DNA of 64,000 nt from Atrichornis clamosus (Eukaryota > Chordata > Aves > Passeriformes > Menuridae). Shown here piece by piece: positions 11,786-25,066 of the stretch. The notes below the pieces were generated by a model. It was not told where the DNA came from. It did no database searches and saw nothing but the letters and a program-made list of their open reading frames with translations. The DNA lies in NCBI GenBank assembly GCA_013400975.1, contig WBMZ01004703.1:62001-126000 (forward strand). Reading direction: 5' to 3'. The position numbers were made by a program, and so were the translations under genes. Position 1 is the stretch's first letter. The number at the start of each line of letters is the position of its first letter.

Positions 11786-13367
11786 ATGACTTTAATTTCA
11801 CAGTTTGAGGTGCAGCCTAAAACATTTTTAACATTTAAATTAAATATCTTTGTGTCAAACACCTTACATAGAATGGGATGTCTGTGGAGAGCCAAAGGAA
11901 ACACTTCGTAAAAACTAAGGTATGAAAAATCCCTACATTCTCATTTCATGTCCCTGACAGCCTGGCTGGGCTGTTCACCTTTGGCCATCGGAATGAACAC
12001 AGAAGGGAAAAGAAAAATGGTAGAAAAATAAAAAGTGTTTGCTTCAACAAGGTCTCTGTAGCCTCTTTAGAGGTTTTCCTTCTGCTGACCCATTTATTGA
12101 TAGCAAATCTGGAGAGCTCAGGAAATGTAGATTAACTCTGGGAATTGTCTGCCTCAGATTTCTTGTTCTATTTTCTCTTCCTCTCCCCCACATTTCCAGT
12201 CAACCACTTTGGTGTTTTTGTCAATGACAAAAAAAGATGAAAGTAAACTGGAGTGCCTGTTCTCCAAATTCACTTTGATTTGAGAGGACAGAAAGCACTC
12301 CCAGAAAGAGAAACCTACCAGATTGATTAATTAAGGTTCTTATTCATTAACTGAGTGTTGAAAAAAAAACCAAGAAACTATAAAAATGTAGTCATATTCC
12401 CTGCAGTTAGCCTGCTGTCGAGGAAACTCTTCAAGATTAAAAAAATAAGCAAAAAATATAGTTAACATCCATCCAATAAGACTAAGATTAATTAAAACCC
12501 AACAAAATCATAATTTCCAATACACTCTAATTCTATAGTAACTAAAATTCTAAAAACACCCTTCAATTGCTTTGTTTCTTATTTTAGCTAAGCACTGGAA
12601 ATATACTAAATTCACACATGGTAAATTCAACATGGGGTATTAAGAAAAGTGCATAGAAACTCTAATTAGACATTTAAAAAGTTTTAGATGTGCTTTTATG
12701 ATCAAACAATGCAGTCTAAAACAAATATTTAACACTTAAAACATAGCTACTCTGATAAGCATAATTTGGAAACCTTTAATGAATTCACCTCAATTAGCCT
12801 TTCATTAAATAGCTCATTAAAAACTGATTTGAATATTGCTCCAGAAGAAATCCTTGTTCAACTGTTATGGTCGGGGAGGGAGTCAGGGAAGGGAAGGTTA
12901 AACACACGTTTTGGAACAGCCTGAAAGTCACATTTGTTCCAGGGGAAAAGGCCTCAACTTCCTATGACACCAAAATAAGATAGACTGAGCACATGACACA
13001 AACACTGGAGAATGTAGGGATTGGGTTGTTTTCATTCTGCTCAGAAGGAAAACTGAACAAGTAAGGAACTAAAACATCTTGATTATGTGCCAGTTGTCTT
13101 ATCACCAACTCCATTCTCATCTGTGCTTTCAGAAAAACAATGGTTAATTCTTTATTAAAAAATTCATTTTAACTTTTCGGTGGAAACACCACCTTACAAA
13201 CACAGAAATACAGAGGCGGGGAGACATGTAAAAGAGCAAACACATTCAAGGGTGCTTGAAAAAGATGGCCTAACCCTGAATGTATTTATTTACAGAAGCA
13301 GTGTTGCAGTAGCCACTGTGGCTTTGGGATATGGAAAGGAGAGTTTAGTGCAAAAGTATGATTTTTT

Positions 13368-13379
13368 TATATATATATT
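13368..13379. repeat. Short (TA)n run
   Basis: Six TA units follow a T run. Too short to classify further. Confidence 0.6.
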
Positions 13380-13668
13380 AAACTAATTGATCAGATCAGT
13401 GGAAAAATTCCCCTAATTGCCTCCATGTTATTGCAGTTGATCTTACCAAAGATTTTATTCCTCCATGACCTTCACTTCAAATACAGCTCAAGGCTTTACA
13501 CTGTTTCAGGTCAAGTTAACTTGAAAACTTTGGTGAGCCTTAAGTGGAATCAAATGGAGACCCAGAGAGAGGAACACAAACGAGTAGGGCCAGGCTGGAG
13601 GCAGAAAAGATACGAAGTCAAAATACGCCTTGGTATGATACTTTAATAAGTGCACAGCAGGGAAGCAC

Positions 13669-13703
13669 TTTTCTTTCTTTCTTTCTTTCTTTTTCTTTCT
13701 TTT
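13669..13703. repeat. (TTTC)n microsatellite
   Basis: About eight TTTC units with one T-length interruption near 13691. It is a simple polypyrimidine tetranucleotide repeat, and such tracts are often length-variable. It produces the low-complexity open frame at 13544-13741. Confidence 0.9.
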
Positions 13704-16317
13704 GCTTCACTGAGAAGGAAACTAATTCAGGGACCAGATGATGTCGTGTTGGCTCGGCCTCGTGTTCAGAGGGATGCTTTGTTGCATTACCTGGAAGAGG
13801 TCACTGAGCAGTAGGACTTGAAATTGTCTAAACCCAAGGCACATTCTGTCATTCACGTGTGTTGCAAAGTGTGCAGAGCCAACAGAGCCCCTCTCCACCC
13901 ACAGGAAAGCAGCTTAGGAGCAGGTTTTGCCCGTAAGCTCCTGCACAGAGGCTTTAGGCAGGGTCTTTACCTCCCTCTGCTCTGCTGCTCCTACGGAAAG
14001 GTCAGGAGCAGACCAGCCTCGAAACAAGGGCTGACAGCAACCCCAGCTCCTCGTGGGCATGAGGCTGCAGCACCATTAGCATAGAAATCCAATACAACAC
14101 AAGAGCAAACACCAATTATACTGTTGCAAACGTTAATAATTTAAATCCAATGAAAGGAGCACCTCACGAGCACAGACACACGAACACCACCAATACCACT
14201 GAGTCTAACCAGGCATTTCTGAATTGCTTTACTTTGCTCCATCAATGATTAATACACATGGAGAGACACTTAACAATGCACTCACATGGAAATAAGTGCT
14301 GGTATTCCAGGCCTGGGATGGGATCAATAACTTTTAACAATATGTGCATTTTCTTCTCTGTGTCTCTGAGCACACAGGCGCTCTCAGAGGCACCCGGAGA
14401 CGACTGGAACAAATGTGCTGGAGGAACTATCAAAGGCTGCTAAGCACAAACACATCACCTCTGGCTCACCAAGTCCATGGATCCCAGCAGGCTCATGGGA
14501 AGAGCTGGGGAGGTGCTGTTGCACTGCTCTTACAGTATTCCCTACAACCTTCCCCATCCCTACAGACACTGCTCTGATTCACTCCAGTGCTCCCGTGCTG
14601 TTTGGGAATGAAACAAACGCCAAGCACTGTATTTGAGCAGCTAAATGCAGATAATCACTCAGAAAGAAGCTGTACTCCAGGAAGGTCAGTGCTGCCTGGC
14701 AGACTGACCTGTCCCCTGCACGAGGGGCTCTTCCTGCATCCTCAGGAACCATTCCTGGAACTCCAGCTCAGTGCGTTGAGCAGGACTGCCTCCACTGTGG
14801 GCTGTTCCCAAGAGAGGCACTCACACTTGTGGCTCCTGCCTTTTCATTCCACGAGGGTTAAACCCTTCAAGGAGGCCCCTTCCTTCTCTTCCCACCAAGG
14901 CTGGCACAAACAACACATCCCACTGCTCCCAAGATTCTCCTTCCCTGCCCTGTGCTCCTCGCTGCCCTCTGCTCTCAGGGAACCCCCGACCCTGCACAGG
15001 GGCCTGCAGGCAGCTCCAGCTCACAGCAAGGGAGCCTCCACCCCACAACCACCTTACAGGGCCCACAGCTGTTCCTGCGGGGTCCATTACTTTAAAATAC
15101 TCCAGATACAGCTGAAATTTTTCTCTTTTAAAAGATCTCCAGGTAAATGCTTAAATAAGTTACACTGGAAATAGGAAAGAAAGTGCATTGTTGATATTAG
15201 AAAATGACTTGGATAGGCTTGACAGAATAAGGTGTAGAGTTCAGAAGAGAATTCACAGTGCTCGTGTGATGGAGCTCAGTCATTCAGACAGAACCACAAT
15301 TTCTTTACCTTCTGATCACTTCACAAACCACTAAAATGTCATTAACAATGGAACACCTTATGAAAAGCAAGGCAATGCACAGGCCAGCCCAACTGATTGT
15401 AAGGACTAATGCTTCTCCCAGGAATAAATACCTTAGATTACAACTTGCCCTTCTCCGAGTGCACTTCAGGTAGAGGAGGCAGTTCCATGACCGAAGAACC
15501 ACTGACTGCTGCAAACATCTTCAAAATGGTGTACGTGCTTAATTACTCATTTTAGTTCCTATTTCATCCTCCTGGCAGCTCTGAAGATCTGCAGTCAGCT
15601 GTGCTGCTCACAAACTCATGCTGAGGGGCTTCTCAACACCCAAGTACACATCCCACCCCCCAAATCCCTACTCACAACAGTAAGAGGCTAAAGGGAGTGG
15701 GGGAAAAAATAAAGTAAAAATCACAGCATAGAAATTAAAGACAAAAAAGGAGGAGGAAAAGAATATTCTTGACTCTTCTATGCCATAGAACCATACACAG
15801 AAAACTTATTTTGCAACCTTAACAGTGAACAAGCAAGATGACAATCAAAATGTCTTATAAACCAGAGAGAAGCAGAGATCAATAACCAGACGCTCCAAGA
15901 GAATCTATATTAACCTTAGGAACCGAGACAAAACCTCAATCTACAGCTCTTCAAACACAAATCTACAGGGAAAAGTAGGGAGGAAACACAGCAAGTTTCA
16001 GTACCCTTAAATCTACCATAACTTTCCTGTTCATAACTCTGTACAAATATTTTACATTTTAAATCTGTAAATGAATTCTCTTCTCACATCCTCTTGTCAC
16101 CCAATGCACTCAATGGACACGTCTGCTCTGTTTACACAGAATGACCACTCGATCGCACACCTTCCCTCCCAAATGTCTTTTTCTGGGAGAGTTTTGTTCA
16201 TTTTGGATATGATAAGTTTGCATGCAGGTGTTTTAAGTCCTGAACAGAAAGAGCAGCTTTTGCAAAGGAAAACGGTTTGATGACTGCATTTCACTTCAAC
16301 CTGTTTTTGAATGAGCC

Positions 16318-16512
16318 CGTACCCAGCAGAGAAGCTGGTATGGGATGGGTGGTGTTTGGGCTGGGAGGATCCCTGGAAGTGTCCAAGGCCAGGCTGGATG
16401 GGGCTTTGAGCAACCTGGTCTAGTGGAAGGTGTCCCTGCCCATGGCAGGGGGTGGAATGAGACAATTTTTCAGATCCTTTCCAACCCAAGCCATTCTGGG
16501 ATTCTATGATTG
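16318..16512 (+). mobile_element. CR1 LINE 3' tail, 5'-truncated
   Basis: A plus-strand CR1 3' end. The first 45 bp (AGCAGAGAAGCTGGTATGGG onward) are diverged. The clear part starts at GATCCCTGGAAGTGTCCAAG (about 16368), passes CATGGCAGGGGGTGGAATGA, and ends in CCATTCTGGGATTCTATGAT. Only the untranslated tail remains. The minus-strand frame at 16097-16489 and the plus-strand frame starting at 16430 are by-products of this insert. Confidence 0.88.
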
Positions 16513-17576
16513 TAACTGGAAGGTTGGAAAAAGCAGCAGGAAAAATATGGGAAAACAGTTTTCAGAGCAGGGTGGAACTCAGGAGTTGCCACAACACACT
16601 GCAAGGGCACAGAGTCTGCTGCTCCTCTTGCAGTGCCCCTTCCACCTCCTCATCTTGGTGCCTGAAATGCAGAGAAAGCCCCTCAGTAAATCTATTTTCT
16701 TCTTGTGGCTGCACCATCGTGTTTGTGCATCGATAAGCAGCCTTTATTTATTCAGCAGTGCAGAGCCAGGCAGGGCTGGCACACTCCCTCCTTTGCAAAC
16801 CAGCTCTGCCTCCCAGGAAAAGCTAACAAGGAGCAGCAGACACCCTAAGCAGGAGTTGTGCCCATCATTAAGTAGGGAGAATTTAGGAGGAGACGGATAA
16901 CCAGACTGGGAACTCGCTAAAGGTCACCAGTTCTGCTGCTCTTTCCCATAATATACTACAGGAACAGCTCGAGGTGTGACCTAAGTGACACAAAATATAA
17001 TTTGATGGATAGAGAGGAACACACCACAAGTGTGCTCCGTGGTTGTAAGTCTCCCTTTATGGGAGAAATCGTGCATAATGTTCCCATTATCCCCACTTTT
17101 CTCTGGTAAGAGAGAAGCAGCCTCCCATTTCTGTCTGTGAAGGGCAGGATGGAAGGAGCCCAGGCTTCATTATTCCAAAACTATTTTTAAAATACCTCGA
17201 GACATTTTAAGTGTGCTTCTAGGAGAGGGGACTTCCTTTCCAAAAGGCAGATAAAAGTGAGCTGATCTCCTCTGAGCAACTGTGAGGGATCAACGCACTC
17301 CCTCGTGCCATTTCTTCAGCCCTCTCAGAACGGAATCCAAATTGTGCCTCCACCAGCAGCAGCTCTGAGGAGGTGCTGGAGACTGATTAACTTTTCCACT
17401 GCATTCTCATCTTTCACGTTATTATGTGTGCACACATTGAAAATACAATTTTGCATTGCACTGCACACCTACAGAACACTGAAAATAAAGGAAATTAATC
17501 CAGCACTTTTGGCTGGATTTATTGGTGAAATGCTGAAGTCTCACTAATATCTTCCTTTCTAGACATTCACACAGGA

Positions 17577-17595
17577 TTTTGTTTTGTTTTGTTTT
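17577..17595. repeat. (TTTTG)n microsatellite
   Basis: Nearly four copies of TTTTG in tandem. A simple pentanucleotide repeat. Confidence 0.8.
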
Positions 17596-19406
17596 AAATC
17601 TTCATATAACTCAGAACAAAGGTGAAGAATTATCCAGCGATTTGGATTCCTGGTGGCAATCCAAACTAAATGGGACACAGGTGTAACCTGAAGCACCAAG
17701 TTGTCTCCTGGTGTGTAATACTGAAATTTCAGTGGCAGGAGCGGAGTTATTACTTATATTTGAACTCAGAATTTGGTCACACAAAGCAGTGCAACTAAGC
17801 CTGTTTTTATGAAGCTTCTATACATGAGAGTTGCCATTTTTTGAGGCAAAAGAAAATCAATACAGCATGGAACAAATGCAGACCTGCACATTCTCTTGTT
17901 ATTGAGGTTTTATACCTCTCCTCTTTTCTACTTCTTTTGAAATTGCTCCCACTTGCATCACAATACTCTTCATGACAGAAAAAAAATGATATTCCTTTTC
18001 CCCAAAGTTCTGTTTAGTAGTAAACACCTCCAAGAGTTCCTCAGTTTTGAAGAAAACAGCGTCTAACTGACACATCTTGGTTAAAACATGTCATGATCAA
18101 AGATTAAGTCCTCACCATGAAAAAAGCAGTTCTTTGTAAGATGCTTAGGAGGATAAAACTTTTTGTGTGACAGATGTCACAATAAAACAAAGTAAAACTG
18201 CAAGATCCAGAAACACATAACAGTATTTTATTCTTCTAGTCACTGATGATAAACGGGGGAGGAAAGGGAAATAACTTATCCACACTTATCTTGACACATC
18301 AGTTTTGGTGCATACAACACTTTAAGCACTCACAATTTAAAAAAAAGTAATCTTATCAGGTCAGTATCAAATGGATTTGTCAATGCTGAGTTGAGTTATA
18401 TTACAAATTACTGTTTCATATTAACAGGTCTCTTGAGATTTACTTGTGTACCTGCAAGCCTCAGGAAGGGAAATATTTCACTCTCCCGTCTTTCAAGTGT
18501 GGTATAACAGTGCTAATTCTGCTACACTTCACTGTCCCCAGCTTCCACTGCCTCACACCACCTTGATATCAGCTTTATATCAGCACAGCGAGGTGAAACC
18601 AAGGTGAGATAGTGGCTATCAGCCCCTGAACACACCCCTGAAGGATTCCGTGCTCCCTGCCCCATCCCACCATCCAGTTCCCATTCCCTACTCCCCTTGC
18701 TCTTCCCTCAGCAGGGTTGGATGTGCAAAAGATGAGTCTGGCCCAGGTGTGACTTTGTCCATTTTCCAAAGTTGTCCTAAGGATTTTGGACTGAGCAAAT
18801 GTAAGGAGTGAAACACCAGGAGTGCTCAGAACCTGGCCCGGACACGCACGGGAAAGAGCGACACAAACTTGATTCCTAATGCACACAATTTTAGGTACAC
18901 AAATATTATTCGAGCTTTTATTACATAGCTTACAATGCATGGGTGTAAACAAGGACAAAATGCAATATTAATTTCCTAAATGAGATATTTCAAACCCTCT
19001 TTTATATACCTTCTTCTTAGATTAGGGGGAAAAAAAATCAAGTATTAGCAACAAAAGAATAAGATTCCAGTGCCATAAACTGACATTTAAAAGTCTAACT
19101 TTGCATTTGTCTACCTTTCAGCTTTGCAGAATAAATTGTTATAATATTCTTATATTCTAATATTCTTAAAGTTTTATAGTATTCTTACCTCTTAGTTGCT
19201 ATAATGGAACCAATGGCCTTCCCTGTTTTGCAGAAAGATGCAAAATGCTCTTTCATCAGACCAAACACATCCTGAGCTTTCTCCTACCTACATACAACAT
19301 CAGGAAAGAGCCCCACCCTAAAAATATTCAATAGTTTCCCCACACGTGCTTTTACTCTGAATACCAAAAGCATTTTTAAATATTAAGGTGTTTTTTGCCT
19401 TTGTAG

Positions 19407-19609
19407 CAACAGTCCACACAGAAATGCCAAGGGCAGAAGAGATACCCGACTTGATGTACACACACAGACCACCAGCCCCACCACGGAAGGAAAAACCCCT
19501 CCCAAGCAGCCCTGCCAAATCTCACCCCAAGCCTGACCCCTGCCCCAGGCACTCCTGGAGCTCACTCTGGCACGAAGGCTTTTTACACACAGCCACAGCC
19601 TCTTTGTAA
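19407..19609 (+). other. Proline-rich exon-like segment (weak candidate)
   Basis: TTTTTTGCCTTTGTAG (19391-19406) is a good 3' splice-site context. An open frame then runs to a TAA at 19607-19609 and includes the proline-rich stretch HRPPAPPRKEKPLPSSPAK, which has SH3-ligand-like PxxP spacing. I do not recognise a protein, and other frames on both strands are open here too, so composition may explain it. Confidence 0.1.
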
Positions 19610-22600
19610 TGTTTGGCTTCTCGAAACGAAAGGAACCTGGCACAGGTCTGCAAAGCTCCTGCATTCGGCTCACAGCAAACCAGGCAGAGGCAAAGAAGCA
19701 CCTTTCCCTGGGAAAGCTCAAGGAAAACCCGCTCGTTCACAAAGAACCAATACAATTTTTTCCCTCTACCTACAGCATGTGCAGAAACTGCAGAACTAAA
19801 CAACTCTGCACCAGAGGAATTTTTCCTTTGCAAACAAATGAAACACTTAAAGCAATTTCTTGCACAAAGGCACACAGGACCACAGTCTGACCCCAACCTT
19901 TGAAACCCAACCCAAGATCACATGGTTTATTATATTTTTGCTGTGCAATTAGAGAAATTTCCATTCATGGCGTGTGCATCATTTTATTTGCACTTTTGCA
20001 TTTCCTGTCATAAACACAAGGTGACTTTTCCAGCCACTGACCAGTACCTTTCTTCTCCATGGTCAGTGTGTGGGCAGGAGGATTTCTGGGAGAAGCAGGA
20101 CAAGACAGAGTGTCTATGGTTAGAGGAAGCTGCCGCACCAGGAATCCCGTAAGAAGGATTTCAGACTGTGCCCCTGGAGTTTATCAAAGTGTCTGACACA
20201 TCCCACAGCAGCACAGCCAGCCTGAGCTCCACATCCATAACTCATCCACACCAGAAGGCTGAAGGCACACTTAGACTCTCACTGACCAATCCATTAATTG
20301 CTTGGGAATCTCATGGAAAACAGTGCAGAACCAAAGCTCAACCGCACCCAATTTGCACTTTTTGCAACCATAAAAAGCATCCTTTTAGGGACAGCCCTAC
20401 CCAAAATTCTAGCATGCCAAAAGAGCTCTCCAGCAAGTATGAAAGTCTGGATGTGTGCTTTGAAAACACCACTCCTGAAAAGCAGGAGAGAGGTGCTGCT
20501 CATTCTCAATCCTGTTGACTGCAGCCTTTTGTTCCTCTCTCTATGATAAATTGATGTGTTTGTCTCTCATTCCCAGCCCTGTTCACACGAACACTGAACT
20601 TGTCAGGAACAGGGAATGCATCACTGAAGAGCTGTTGTTTTCCTGTGAGACACCTAAAATCGTGTCAATCCACAGATGGGCAATGTGCAAACAGATCCGA
20701 GCACTCCTCAGGGCTGGGAATAAAACCCACCCTCTATGCTGAGATTCAGAGCATCAATTATGGTGTAAGTATTTAAAATACACCACCTCTAAATCATACA
20801 CATTTCACGAGCCACTACTGGAACAGCTGAAATACAGCCTGCATTTCTCTACAGTTTAGGACAGGAAAAGAAAGATTTGCCTGTTTACCTGAAGGACTAA
20901 TTGTTAAGAAGTCAGAATTTAACAAAAAAGTATCATTCTGTTTCTGCTAAAATTCTTGAAATCACGAATACCCAAGGCTGCCTGCTTTTAAAAACCCCTC
21001 AAACCCCCCAAATGAAACCCCTTTTGTCTTAATACACACTGTTTGAATATAAAACAAGCATTTTCCATTTCTCAGCAGCTGAACAGCTTTTTTTTCCCCA
21101 CTTCTCATCAAGACCTTTCCTGTTCTTTGAATGCCTTGAAATGCAACTTTGGTCAACTTCTCCTTTGGAGAGATTTACAGACATTTCATTTCCTGATGTG
21201 CTTTATTCCTGCTGCTCATCTGAGGTGAGGCAAGGCAGACACACAATAGTTTCTCTCTGTTCAGATACTGCTGGTGATTAACTGAAGGATTAGATTTCAG
21301 CTTCTCTAACTATTTCATTTTAAAAATCCATTTGTACGTTCAGACCCAATGCTTGGGGAATGGTTTTCCTTGCTAGGAAACAGATGCAAAGAGAGAACAC
21401 TGACAGCCCAATTACTTCGTTAATATTAAAGGGGCATGTACATAGTGGCTCCATTCCTCAGGTGCAGCTAAACTGCTTTTCTCACTGAATTCCATAGATC
21501 AGAAAATTGAAAATGAACAAGACTGTGGTCTTTTAACTTCAGCCAAATGTAGAGCAGCCTCAGAGCTCCTGTTCTGCTGCTCAGCGGGCTCTCAGAGGCC
21601 TTGGCAGAAGTCTTTCTCCTGAATTAGTCTCATCAGTTGGCCCAGGACAGTCTCAAGCATTATTCCAACACCAGAGCAATATTTCAAGCAGTAAAGCAGA
21701 ACCCCATTTTGTGTGGAAATGTGTGGAATGGCCTTTGCCTGTGCCACAGGCACATCGGGGCCTTTGTCCAGCAGAGCTGCTCTTCAGTAAAATAACTTAA
21801 ATTGAACACCAGCAAAACTTCTTGATAAAATTAAGTTATAAAACACTTACTTATCCAGTAACTTGGTTTCCACGTCTTACTTTGAACACCACCAGTTTTC
21901 CAAATGAGGCAAAACATTCCTTTCCACTCCTCCAAGGCAGCTGTTCCACCTCCTCTTCCGTGCTATGGAAAGCACGTGTGGAGCTCCCAGGAAATTGTGC
22001 AGGAAAATAGAGTTCAGAGCCATGACAGTTTCTGACTCTTTCTGACACTGCCTGTAACAAAAGGTAAGAGATCTCCCTCAAATCTGGGACAGCCTGATGT
22101 AAACCAGGATGTTTTCCTTGAAATCTGAACTTCTTGAGTTTACACTCACAGGCAGGGGCACAGTTCTGAGCTGAAATATAATTGCCAACATTGACAATAG
22201 CTTCACCACTACTCTGAAAGTAATAATTGCTAGAACTAAATAGTTTATTTTAATAATAATGCAGTACAATTCATAAACAAGATCATTTTTCAAACAGTGC
22301 ACTCTTCCCTGACTGAGGAGACTGTCGTGCTCTCATGTCAGAGATAATTCTGTTTGCTCAGCTACTGAAGTCAGATTTAAGTAATATAAAGCAATCCCTT
22401 GACAGAAAAAAACACACTTTTCTGCCTAGAACATATATAAACTCATTTATGGTATAAATAAAATCAGTAAAGTATAAAGTAAAATAAGAATGTAGTCTTG
22501 GTGAATTATTTCTTCATAATATACACAACGTGAAATGAAAAAGATTCATCAACATTTAATTAGCCCTGGCTGCCTTCTCACAAAACAGCTGATAAACATT

Positions 22601-23689
22601 CTCCTCTCCTTCCCTCCCACAAAAGCTCAAAGTGATTAAAACATTTTTGGACACTTGGTGGTTTGGTTAAAATCTCCCAAAAGGTTCTCCTGTGTCTCCT
22701 TCATTTCCTGTACTTTACATCCAGAACAACAACAAAAAATAAATTATTACCAGCTGAAATAACAGAAGTTAACAGCCTTGCTTTAAATTGGGAGAAAATT
22801 TGGAGAACAATTCTTTCCTTAAGCATGTCAGTCCTCCACCATCTTTGGCTTGTTAGAGTTGTCATATTTGCCAAAGTCTTTATTTTTTCCAATAATAAAT
22901 AATAGCAATTAACACAATACTTAATGGCCAAAATGAGTCATTAAAAGCCATTAAATATATTAACATTTCTGTTCTGGTCCCCCAATCTCAAGACTTCCAG
23001 CCCCTCTCTCCTTTGGGCCACCGATCTCTCAGATGAAGGTCAGTTCTAAAGTTTTCTCATCTACAAGCTACAAAAACCACAGAAAGCCGAATATAACATC
23101 ATTTGCCAGAGAAGTATTACAGCCAAATAACCCCCAGAGACAGGAGAAAATGCAGTACATGCTCTGTCAGGTAATTTGGGATTTGAAAGGGAGTGTTGAC
23201 ACAATTCTGATGATAGTGTTATCTCCAGGATTTTGAAATAGAACTTGATAGATGCAGCAAAAGTTTGTGTTGTGATAGCAAAATAGAAGGGCACCAGATC
23301 TCATCACTTACTTCACAACCCCCAAATATTCCAGTTGCTGGTTCTATTTTCATTTATCCTCTTTAATTGGTCATATTGGAAGTAATCCAGAAAAATGTTT
23401 CAAAATAAATTCTGTGGCAAGAAAGAAAAAAAATAGGCAACCCATTCACCCTACTGGGTGAAAAAGGTTGTGCTTTGGAAATCTATTATGATCTCACATA
23501 TTCATAAAATCAGATTTTAAACTATGAGTGGTAGGAAGTTATACATTAGGGGAAAAACACCTTCTACTTTTGAATGAACTCATTTAGCTCTACTTTAAGA
23601 TTTAAACCAAATTTTGCTAATTATTTAAATCCTTGAACAGCTTTAAAATATTCTGATTTAGTTGTGAGGCCACAGTCTAAGAATACATT

Positions 23690-23703
23690 AAAAAAAAAAA
23701 AAA
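23690..23703. repeat. Poly(A) tract (14 A)
   Basis: A pure A run with no transcript-like sequence or polyadenylation signal upstream, so it is not good evidence for a processed pseudogene. Bird CR1 tails do not end in poly(A). Confidence 0.85.
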
Positions 23704-24067
23704 CAACTATCAGATTTGAGATTTAGTCTCACTCAAAGTGAAAAATAATGTGCAAACACACACCCGTGATGGGGGACAGAAAGCCACACGTGCAAGAGAT
23801 CTGAAAGGCACAAAGAGTTGTTCCTGCTAAAATAATAGAGCCTGATAAATGTCATATAACTTCAGCTGTGCATTTTTGATAGAAATTCTTCTAAATAATT
23901 GAAAGCAGCACAAAGAAATTGCACACAAAATAATCAGAAAAAAAAGTTCAGTTCAACATGTAAGATAAAACATCTTTTTTCATTTTAAGGATTATTAATA
24001 AAGTACAAATTAAAAAAAAAAAGTATGACTAAAGGAAGACTAAAATGAAGGAGAACGTGTTGGATTT

Positions 24068-24232
24068 CCAGTGGAGCTGTGGCTGCCCCTGGATCCCTGG
24101 AAGTGCCCAAGGCCAGGCTGGACGGGGCTTGGAGCACCCTGGGATAGTGGGAGGTGTCCCTGCCATGGCAGGGGTGGCACTGGATGGGATTTAAGGTCCC
24201 TTCCAACCCAACCCACTCTGGGATTCTGTGAC
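24068..24232 (+). mobile_element. CR1 LINE 3' tail, 5'-truncated
   Basis: A plus-strand CR1 3' end in good condition. It runs from GTGGAGCTGTGGCTGCCCCT through GGATCCCTGGAAGTGCCCAA and GATGGGATTTAAGGTCCCTT to CACTCTGGGATTCTGTGACT. It is the same subfamily type as 24942-25066 but in the opposite orientation, so the two form an inverted pair about 0.7 kb apart. The frames at 24071-24658 and 24228-24608 start inside this insert and are not genes. Confidence 0.9.
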
Positions 24233-24941
24233 TCCCCCAGACCCAGGGAAGTGCAGCGGATTTTCCAGAGCAGAGGGAAGGGCTCTTGGGCTGCTGGGGC
24301 TGCACCATCCTGCTCGAGCCTTCAGGGAGGAGGGGGATGGATGCAGGAGCTCCCCAGGGGATCTGCAGGCAGGATTTGTGAGTCCCAGCTGGATTCGAGC
24401 TGGGGCTCAACCACCTCATTCCTATGGCCAGGACAGGGGGAGAAAAAACAACTCAAGGAAAAGAAACCCAAAACCAGCAGCTCTTACACTTCTTTTGACT
24501 GCCAAAATTGTCATCTCAGTGTTCAAAGCAGACAGGTCTCCAAATGCACCCAAATGGTGCAATGCCTTCCAAAAACTGCCAAGGACGGGAAAATGTCTTC
24601 CAGACTAAATAAAGTCAGTAACGACAAACATATGAAGCAAAACTTTGCAGAGCAATAAAGTGACTGAATTTGAGAGTTGTGCTCAACTTCCCAGATAGAT
24701 ACCTGTGGTGCCAGACACAGTGTGGTTGGCATCCTTGTGACTGTAGGCCTTGAAAATTGCTTCCTTTGAGAGGAAGGGGCTATCCCTGCCAGGGGACTCT
24801 GTGACCACGCAGAGGTGTGGTTACATCCTTCTAAGGATGTTTCAAAGAGGTTTAAAGCATGAAAAATTACACTTCACTAATTACACGAACAGATCAGTCA
24901 CCTGGACAGGAGGATTTGTTTGCCAAAAAGACTTAGAAAAA
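24233..24941. other. Unique spacer between two opposed CR1 tails
   Basis: About 0.7 kb of moderately GC-rich, then AT-rich unique sequence. No gene or RNA is seen. It would form the loop of any fold-back between the flanking CR1 copies. Confidence 0.6.
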
Positions 24942-25066
24942 GACTGGGTTGAAAGGGACCTTAAATCTCATCCAGTCCCACCCCTGCCATGGGCAGGGAC
25001 ACCTCCCACCATTCCAGTTGCTCCAAGCCCCATCCAGCCTGGCCTTGGACACTTCCAGGGATCATC
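24942..25066 (-). mobile_element. CR1 LINE 3' tail, 5'-truncated
   Basis: A minus-strand CR1 3' end of about 125 bp. The plus strand reads GGGTTGAAAGGGACCTTAAA, then CATGGGCAGGGACACCTCCC, then CTTGGACACTTCCAGGGATC, where it stops. The terminal ATTCTGTGA units are missing or eroded at the low-coordinate end. The plus-strand frame ending at 25076 runs through it and has no meaning. Confidence 0.88.

Larger units (their letters stand above)
11561..16317. other. Unique DNA, no gene supported
   Basis: AT-rich sequence with a perfect hairpin (11756-11785), an ATTA-rich patch (about 12760-12830), a TTTC microsatellite (13669-13703) and a GC-richer pocket at about 14350-15090. In that pocket several overlapping frames are open on both strands, the longest being 14587-15174 (195 codons). 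Simultaneous opening of unrelated frames and the lack of any domain point to composition, not coding. Confidence 0.55.
16513..24067. other. AT-rich unique DNA, no gene supported
   Basis: About 7.5 kb without a supported gene. It contains a (TTTTG)n tract (17577-17595), a proline-rich exon-like segment (19407-19609), tandem TATTCT-like units at about 19140-19190, and A runs at 23690-23703 (14 A) and 24012-24022 (11 A). The many overlapping short frames at 19388-20550 have no domain features. Confidence 0.55.

Noticed and set aside
14587..15174. Plus-strand frame of 195 codons
   Set aside because: It lies in a GC-rich pocket where several other frames on both strands are also open. No domain, start context or splice structure supports it.
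23690..24022. Poly(A) runs as tails of processed pseudogenes
   Set aside because: No transcript-like sequence, polyadenylation signal or target-site duplication was seen beside them, and bird LINEs rarely make such copies.
24071..24658. Plus-strand frame of 195 codons
   Set aside because: It starts inside a CR1 tail and runs out into unique sequence, a chance continuation.
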